From Cryptomeria japonica (taxonomy: Eukaryota; Streptophyta; Pinopsida; Cupressales; Cupressaceae), in assembly GCF_030272615.1 (NCBI RefSeq), contig NC_081414.1, forward strand, positions 782,416,119-782,480,118: a DNA stretch of 64,000 bases, written 5' to 3'. A program made the position numbers and the translations under genes. Below, one piece after another: positions 57,240-64,000 of this stretch. The notes below the pieces were generated by a model that was not told where the DNA came from, did no database searches, and saw only the letters and a program-made list of their open reading frames with translations. Numbering within the stretch: the stretch's first letter is position 1; the number at the start of each line of letters is the position of its first letter.

Positions 57240-59653
57240 TTGGCCCATTCACCATGCATGACATTCAAAAAAAGGATGCATAGTTTAGAAAGGTCTCGCA
57301 TTTTACAAAAGCCCATTGAGTCTACTCTTTCTAAAGTTAGAGTCTACGCTTCCCCCATTGCATGCCCAGAATTAGTCCTCTCCTATGTGCAACATTACCA
57401 CCTGGATTCCCAAGAAATTTGAGGTGCAAATAAAAGTTTGATAGCTAAAATAGATACAAGTTACATCTCTCTTGCATTGCACATCCCCAAGAGAGATGGG
57501 CAAATTAATTTTTTTCCAGTCAAGATGGGAACATGTCAATAGCGAACTACATTGGTGCTTAGACAAAATTGCACAAGGCTGGCTGAAATTTCCTCATCCT
57601 TGTAAATCTAGGTTATCTTCTTGGATAAAAACAAAATTCTCTAGGGATGATATTGCCAATATCATTTTTCTACTATTTTGTGTGGTTGGTAGGACGAAAA
57701 TGGAATTCTTTAAGGAGTGGATGTGTCGATTTGTTCTCACAATCTGTGATGATAAAAATTTGATTAACTAGGTGAGGTTAATATGTGACTCCCTTCATGA
57801 ATAGCTCGTCAAGTTTAATGATAGGAAACAATTTCATTTATTCACTATGCTCTTGTATGCGATAGATAGTAGTAGAAATTCTTGGCTAGGTTTGAGGCAA
57901 GTTGGTAATCTTTCAAATGGCATACCTGTTTACAATTGTTTCTCTCAGTTACATAAAGTTGAAGGTATGTGGAATTTCTCCTGCATCCAAGACATTTTCC
58001 TAATGACAATCATTAAAAATATTGAGGGAAACTTGGAGAAAGGGATATTATAGAAAGCCATGGCTTTAATTTAGAATTATGATAGTTTATATATTCAATT
58101 CTGGACTTTCTCTTACTTGAGCGTCAAAGGTTATGAAAAGGTTCTGCTGAAAATAACTAGCTATGCTACTTATTACCTTGTGTTTTAAGAATTGTTTCAC
58201 TAAATGGCCTTTGTAAATATCAAATATGTTCAATTGAGGAAAAAGGGATATTCTTTTCCCTTGAGATTGTCCTATTTTTCTTGTAAAATTAATGAATTTG
58301 ACAAGTTTTGTGATAAGGTCTAGCCAAGCTCAGACTTCCTTCTTTATCCATAAGGACCCATTTCGATAGCAAGGGTTATGTTAAAAATATTTTTTTATGG
58401 AGTAGCCCACTATCTCTACATGCCCAAGTTGGAGGACTTTTGGGAAGATTGCATTGATGAGATTGAAGTTTTTCAAGAGAGGCTTTATGTGGCTAACCCT
58501 TAGCCAGATGTTTAATTTCAACGTTATTTATGCTATTCTAGAAAATATTGTGGATGACGATTTAGACCTGGTAGAGAGTTCATACCAAAATGCCATATTA
58601 CGTCCTTTTCAGTGGCCTGAAAAAGAAGAATAAATGACTATAAAAAACAAAACATCACAAGTTCTAGACAAGTCACAAGCTTAGTTGGAGTATCGAGTTA
58701 GAAATCATTTTGGTTCTTCATCACAACAAGGAACACCCAAGGATACCAACATAGTTACTCAAACTTCTCAAAAGGTGACAGGAAAATCAACACTAGAAAC
58801 TAATATATCTTAGGCAAATTTGTCATCTGGTGGAGACAATGACCCACTTGAAAACAATTATAAATTGAAATCTTCCTATCTATGAAGCAAGTGCCATAAC
58901 ACCACCTAAAAGGAAGAGGATGGCTCTGCAAATCAGTTCCAGTGAGGAAGAAGCCTAGTTTCTTCCCCAATTGGGAGAACAAAGCTCGATAGTTTCTTCA
59001 ATTGATGATGTAGATCCCTACACTCCTCCTTTTGATGTCCCCATGTTGACACCTATTGCTACCATCAATATTTTGTCTATTAAAAGACCAACAAACACTT
59101 CATCTACTCCATGGTTTAAAAAGGCGATTGAGAATTAAAGGAAATCATATTCACCAACCATTGAAATCAGAGTTGATATAGTGACATGCCTGGTAGGAGA
59201 GATGCCAAAACCTAAAAAAGGCAAAGGGGGTGGCTAGAATGATTGTGGACCCATAAACAAAGTATCATGTCTTGGAAATTTCCGACCCTAATGTAGATAA
59301 GACTGAACAGGAAAGCACTAAAGGGGAATTTAATATAAGTAGAATTGACATGGGGCCTACGACAATAGATGGAGATATTTATCATGTTAATATTTTTGAT
59401 ATTGTTCTATCTAGGAGAACTAAGGCTAGAGCAAGGAAGAATCAAGAGATTTCTTAATATGTAGATACTCTTACTTCTTTCATTCGATTTTCTTTGTTAG
59501 CTGAGAACCTCTCCACAAACTCATCCTACTAGATATCCATCACTAAGCTCATCAATTCTAATAAGCTAGAGATAGTAAAGCAAACACAAGCTATAGCTAG
59601 AGCAGTTGATGGTTGGTCTAGTCAGATAATTTTGAAATGTTTGGCGTTCATTG
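57240..59653 (+). pseudogene. Long unidentified coding relic, part 1
   Basis: Protein-like sequence runs on the plus strand with some stops and frame changes: IESTLSKVRVYASPIACPEL (57330), RTKMEFFKEWMCRFVLTICD (57690), 57847-58053 (LLYAIDSSRNSWLGLRQVGN, SCIQDIFLMTIIKNIEGNLE), KAMALI then YIQFWTFSYLSVKGYEKVLL (58070-58150), MPKLEDFWEDCIDEIEVFQE (58420), a Pro-rich part near 59000-59120, and 59272-59457 (ISRIDMGPTTIDGDIYHVNI). No known domain is recognised. It continues after the solo LTR. Confidence 0.5.
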
Positions 59654-60808
59654 TGAAGAACTTATAAGGCACTAAGAGGGGGGGATAAATTAGTGATAGT
59701 AAAAACAATACAAATCTAAATATCAATTTCACTAACTTTAAACTCAATAGACATACAAGAAATAATAACAAGTATGCAATCAACACATAAAGCATAAACC
59801 ACATCACAAAAGAGTTTATACATGGAAAAACCAACTGGGAAAAACCATGGTGGGAGTTAGTACCCACAAGATCCACTAATTGCAGCATAGGGAACTTACT
59901 AGTTAAGGTCTACAACATCTGGTTAGGGGCACACCCTATTAGAAGTGCCTAAGCCTAGTTAAGAGCATTACAAAAAGGTCTGTGAGGACTAGCCCTGTTA
60001 GGAGCTACCCAAGTAACTAGGATTTGAAAATACAAGCTAATGTGTCACCTTTTTAGAGGATTTAGTGATCAAAACTATTAGGGTCTGACTGCACCATGTT
60101 AGGAGTGACTTTGTAAGAGGATTTTATTGCTGCAACTGTTAGGAAGACAACAAGTACAAATGATCTTAGTATAACACCTTCTATGTCCGATAAGATTTAC
60201 TTCAGAACATTACAACATCACAAAGACTTCATCTCTAAACTCCTCCAATCTTTGCAATATATGAAAAACATAATTCTCTCATCATATATCACATTATCAA
60301 GCTCATTTATATATCCTTTCATACCTCATCACAGAATTAAAATTATCATAAGGCAAAGTAGAACCTTATTACAATTTCCTAGGTTCAATTCATCTAGACA
60401 ATCTTGCATTGTACACTTTAGTTATGTCGGCCACTGACATAACAAATCCAATTCCATGTTGTGTTACCGATTTGAGTGATTTTAATCACTACCGGTTAAC
60501 TATGTTTCTTGATCTTCACCTTGTTGATAAAATCTCATTCATCTGATCGAATATTCTTGTGTGGTCATGAATTTATCTTCAACTGCTAGTCATCAATGTT
60601 CTTGTAACACCACATCCCTTCATTAGGCATTTTGCCAGTTGAAGTCCTAGTTACTGGTTTAGTCTAGTTGGTTGAACTATAGGACTTAGATGACTCAAAG
60701 AAGCATAGTTTCCATCAATGACAACATACAAAATAGTCATCATACATAAATCTAATCTCTATGCACAACAAACATATACTGGTTGTCCAAATGATCAAAT
60801 GCCTAACA
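59654..60808 (-). repeat. Solo LTR inserted in the unknown relic
   Basis: It starts TGAAGAACTTATAAGGCAC and 'agagggggggataaattagtg', and ends 'caaatgcctaaca'. A perfect 5-bp duplication CATTG flanks it (59649-59653 and 60809-60813). The orientation is inferred from the terminal motif shared with 23411 and 26674. No internal region is present, so LTR-LTR recombination probably removed it. Confidence 0.82.
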
Positions 60809-60813
60809 CATTG

Positions 60814-61540
60814 AGCACAATTTGAGGAATTATGACACCCTTAATCTGATGATAAGTATCTGTCAAATCCAGCTACTAAGAATAAAGAAAGAGACTAGTA
60901 GATTGGTTTTTGCGTTATTGGAGATGTAGGATGTTACTTAATTACCCCAAAAAAATTTAATTGTGGAGCATATCATTGAAAATCGTGATGTTAGAATAGA
61001 AACACCATGTTACAAATAAGCTCCAGTCCCACCTCACTACTTTAGTAGTTCAGAATATAAACCTTTAACGAGAAATGAAAAGATCCTTTGATACAATTGG
61101 TATCAATATACTTAGTGATGATGAGAAGGAATTATTAAAAGGAGAAATGGTGAGAAGAGATTTTCGCCAAAAAGTAGAAGAGAGCCTCTTTGTAGCTAAC
61201 GTGGGATCTAAGTCTCTAGAATACTTGAAGGATGTGATGATAGTATTAAAAAAAAATTAGTGAATAAGTCCAAGATGTTCCTGGTAAGATCGTTGAAGCA
61301 AGTCAAAAGAATTCCAATCGAAGAGTCGGGGTTGAAGGCATGGCTAAAATTGTTACATAAAACATATCGCCGATCCTTTCCAATTTTAGGGCTTACAAGA
61401 AAAGCTTGAATCAATAGGTGACACGACAACAATAGGGCAATTTAATAGACACAAGTGTGGCAACTCAAGAAGTAGTAGATGATGATGTAGAGATGAAAGA
61501 TGAAGAAATGGATGAGGGCACAACTATTTGATTGTCTTCT
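60814..61540 (+). pseudogene. Long unidentified coding relic, part 2
   Basis: After the solo LTR, protein-like sequence resumes on the plus strand, the clearest part being 61075-61257 (RSFDTIGINILSDDEKELLK, then VRRDFRQKVEESLFVANVGS). It is Lys/Glu-rich and helix-prone, and an acidic piece follows near 61470-61530. Frameshifts are present. It probably belongs to the 57240-59653 frame. Confidence 0.45.
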
Positions 61541-62640
61541 TTCTAGTTAGTTGTTTTATTTTGATTGGGCTCTTAAATTATTGGTGCTAGTGGACCGTTT
61601 ATTTGGTGGCTATGTTTAAGACTTTCTTGAAATGGTTGTCTACAAGAAGCTGTTATTTAGATTAGTTAAGTTGAACTATTTAATGATGGTAGGAACCATA
61701 GTTAAGGGTTTCGATGGAGTTATTAATGCATGACTTGTAGTTAACAGTAATTTTGCAAATTTTGTGAAAAACGTAATGGAATTCTGTTTGGAAGAGACTG
61801 CATTTTTTCAGTTGGAATTATAATTTTTGTTTGATATTATCATCAATGATTCTATCTAAATGGTTCATTGAATGTTTTTAAATTAGTTCTTTATCCATAC
61901 TTCGTATTGTATGGGGAATTGTTTTTATGCATTATTATGAATCTGTGTCGGATATTACGCATACTACTATTACTATTCTTTTTATATGGTGACCATTCAC
62001 TAGTTGAAATCTATGTATTAGTGCTAGTGAATGATTCTAATTTGAAGTTATGGTGATTTATCTTTATACTTTGTTATAGAGGTCATGAGTGATTAGTTTT
62101 GTCCTATCTTTTCTTTATTTTGTAGAGCTCGTCTTTCCTACTTTTTGGTTAAAAGGACACCCCAGAAAACCCCAAAATTTACATCATAAGAGGGAGATAT
62201 ACCTCTAATATTTAGAGGAAAGTTTCAAAACAAAACACAACTTCTCCAACTATTGTTAAGAGTTTGTTCCCTAGTCCGGGGCTAGGAGTCATATAGTCAT
62301 TTATAAAAGGGAGCCAAATTTGTTAACCAACAAGATGGAGTTGTCATCAAGAGGGTAGGAGAATTTGAATTTAGTGGAGGGGAGAATTTTGGGTGGTTGC
62401 AAAAACAATGTAGATACTATATTTTTCATGGGATCAAGGAGGGAAGGAGGGGAGGAAGCTTTGACCTAGTTGATTGTGGGGTTCTAGGTAGACAACACAC
62501 TCAATGACAGACTAGTGCTTGGGACATGGGTCTCTATTTTTGGTCGTTTAGAATCTTCTATTAGTGTTTCCAATATTATTTGTAAGAATGAGAATGTCTT
62601 TCCATTTCCATCCTACGGGCATATTTTCTACATAATTATT
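61541..62640. other. No gene recognised; probable start of a LINE relic
   Basis: T-rich sequence. From about 62200 some G-rich stretches ('gggaaggaggggaggaagc' at 62440) precede the LINE-type frame and may be its 5' part. Confidence 0.4.
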
Positions 62641-62649
62641 TTTCAGGGC

Positions 62650-63750
62650 CCCTCTATTGATTTTTTTGGGTGATGTTAAGGGTAAGAATAAGAATATGCT
62701 AGTTGAACATAACTCTAAGTGGTCAAAACTATTTGGGTCATACTTGAAAGGAAAGAATTCATTTTCCCTTGCGAGTCATTCTTCTAACCCTATCTCTGGG
62801 ACTTTTTCTATTTTGGTTTTTGATTGTATTGTTGGCAAGGGTATCTCTACTATGGAATATTCTTTGATTGTATTATTTACTGGTCACCATCTAAATATTG
62901 AATCAATCTGTGGTATAGTGGCTAAAGGGTTATTTTTTTCCTTCGCTTGTGAGGAATACTTATTGCTAATTTGACTGCGGGATTGTGGATGCTTGGTTGT
63001 TCTTCTTTGGCTCTTAAGAGATAAGAACTTGGGTTCGACCCTTGTGAATACTCTTGTAATGAATCCTCAAGTTGAGTGATGTTTTCAAGTTTTCCCCTAG
63101 AATATTGGCATGAAAATATCTTTAAGGGGATTGTGGTTTGTTTTGGAAATCTTCTATTTTTCCATTCCATGTTGTCTTCTAGGTGGTATTTGGTTTATGT
63201 TTAGCTTTGTGTGATTGTATATGAATCCATTGACCTCCCTTGTGATATTTCTATCAACTCTAAGCTTGGTGAATAGATTTAGGATATCGAGTTTGAGTCT
63301 ATTCAATTTGCTCACTTCAACTATAAAAAGTATGGTCACTTCAATTTGCTAACTTCAATGGGCTAAGAAATGTTCTTTTAAACCCCTAAAGTACTCTCAA
63401 AAATTTTGGAAGGAAAAGGGCCATATTAATCCCGGTAACCTATTGGGAGAAGATTCAATAGGAGATGGTTATAAATCCAAGGATAGACCCAAGAAAGAAG
63501 GTTCTAATATTGAGAACATGAAGACTTCCCTGATGGTTCTTTCTAGTTCTCCTTCTAACGAATCTTTTAATAGGTGTAAAGATAATGATGGATTTGTTTG
63601 TGTTTGTTTGGAAATGCTTGTTGACTCTAAAGTTGTTATGTAGAATGGTTTTTTGGGTAGGTTGTTTGAGCCTATTTGTGTTTCAGTTGAGCCCCCCAAT
63701 ATGAAGCATGTGGCTAGTGGATTGAAATTGAAAGATAGAAATTAAACCTA
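62650..63750 (+). pseudogene. LINE ORF1-like relic (DUF4283 and zinc knuckle type)
   Basis: The plus strand first reads SLASHSSNPISGTFSILVFD and IESICGIVAKGLFFSFACEE (62770-62960). In another frame come ELGFDPCEYSCNES and FSSFPLEYWHENIFKGI (63020-63130), which parallel the conserved block of plant LINE ORF1 proteins. A broken knuckle (FAHFNYKKYGHF) follows near 63310-63345, then a Ser/Lys-rich tail (63443-63643). ORF1 proteins bind element RNA. No endonuclease or polymerase follows within the window. Confidence 0.6.
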
Positions 63751-63874
63751 AATCTTTTTAAATAAATTCTCATTTCATAAATTCGGACCTTAATATTCAG
63801 TGTGCTCCTCCATCCTTATTTAGTCTTAACCTTAAACCAATATTTTAACTTCCAAAGCATATTTTGCATATATT

Positions 63875-64000
63875 TGTTAGGAACTGAGAAGGACAAATGA
63901 GAGGGGGGTGAATCAATTGTCAATAAATTGCAACCCAAAACAAATTATTCCAACTTAAAACTCAGTGCCGGTAAAAAAAATTAATAGTTATATTGATACA
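63875..64000 (-). repeat. Start of another LTR, cut by the window end
   Basis: TGTTAGGAACTGAGAAGG and 'gagaggggggtgaatcaattg' match the start of the LTRs at 23411 and 26674. Only 126 bases are visible. Confidence 0.65.

Noticed and set aside
1-64000. tRNA or rRNA genes
   Set aside because: I found no cloverleaf-like A/B box pairs or rRNA core sequence by eye. The tRNA-like motifs seen are retroelement primer sites.

Overview
The window looks like repeat-dense nuclear DNA from a large plant genome. A gymnosperm (conifer-like) source is my best guess, from the AT-rich, old, nested LTR retrotransposons and the single intact intronless receptor kinase. That is inference; nothing here names a species. 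About two thirds of the window can be assigned to transposable elements. I found no tRNA, rRNA or CRISPR array.

Layout. 1825-8747 is a decayed minus-strand Ty1/Copia element with both LTRs, PPT, PBS and a GCCTC target-site duplication (TSD). 9823-17528 is a minus-strand Ty3/Gypsy element with TSD GAGGT and an unusual third, internal LTR. It sits just upstream of the start codon of a broken S-receptor-kinase fragment (9530-9816). A sister fragment at 19440-19723 lacks the insertion and preserves the empty target site. 18456-19380 is a plus-strand Copia relic.

22967-43012 is a nest. A minus-strand LTR element with an unrecognised charged reading frame (23411-26673) abuts a minus-strand Copia (26674-43012, 5' end missing). 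The 3' untranslated part of that Copia holds a plus-strand, gag-only Copia-like element (27999-39394, exact PBS, four zinc knuckles). The 5' LTR of the gag-only element is in turn split by a well-preserved, non-autonomous Gypsy element (28828-36639, TSD CTTAG). That Gypsy has gag, zinc finger, protease and a Pro/Arg-rich then acidic frame, but no reverse transcriptase, RNase H or integrase. I consider it the most interesting object in the window.

43013-51200 is mostly gene-free. It holds a minisatellite, an LTR-like AT-rich repeat, an RNase H relic of LINE type and a 95-bp tandem duplication. 51238-53595 encodes an intact 785-residue G-type lectin S-receptor-like kinase, the only clearly functional host gene. 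54640-63750 holds degenerate coding relics: a charged protein of unknown family, a long unknown frame split by a solo LTR with TSD CATTG, and a LINE ORF1. The window ends inside another LTR of the same broad family (63875 onwards).

How they relate. The host story is one S-receptor-kinase family with one intact and two dead copies. The rest is retrotransposon biology. The gag-only Copia and the gag-protease Gypsy cannot copy themselves and would need enzymes from related full-length elements. All alignments here were made by eye; percentages were not computed.
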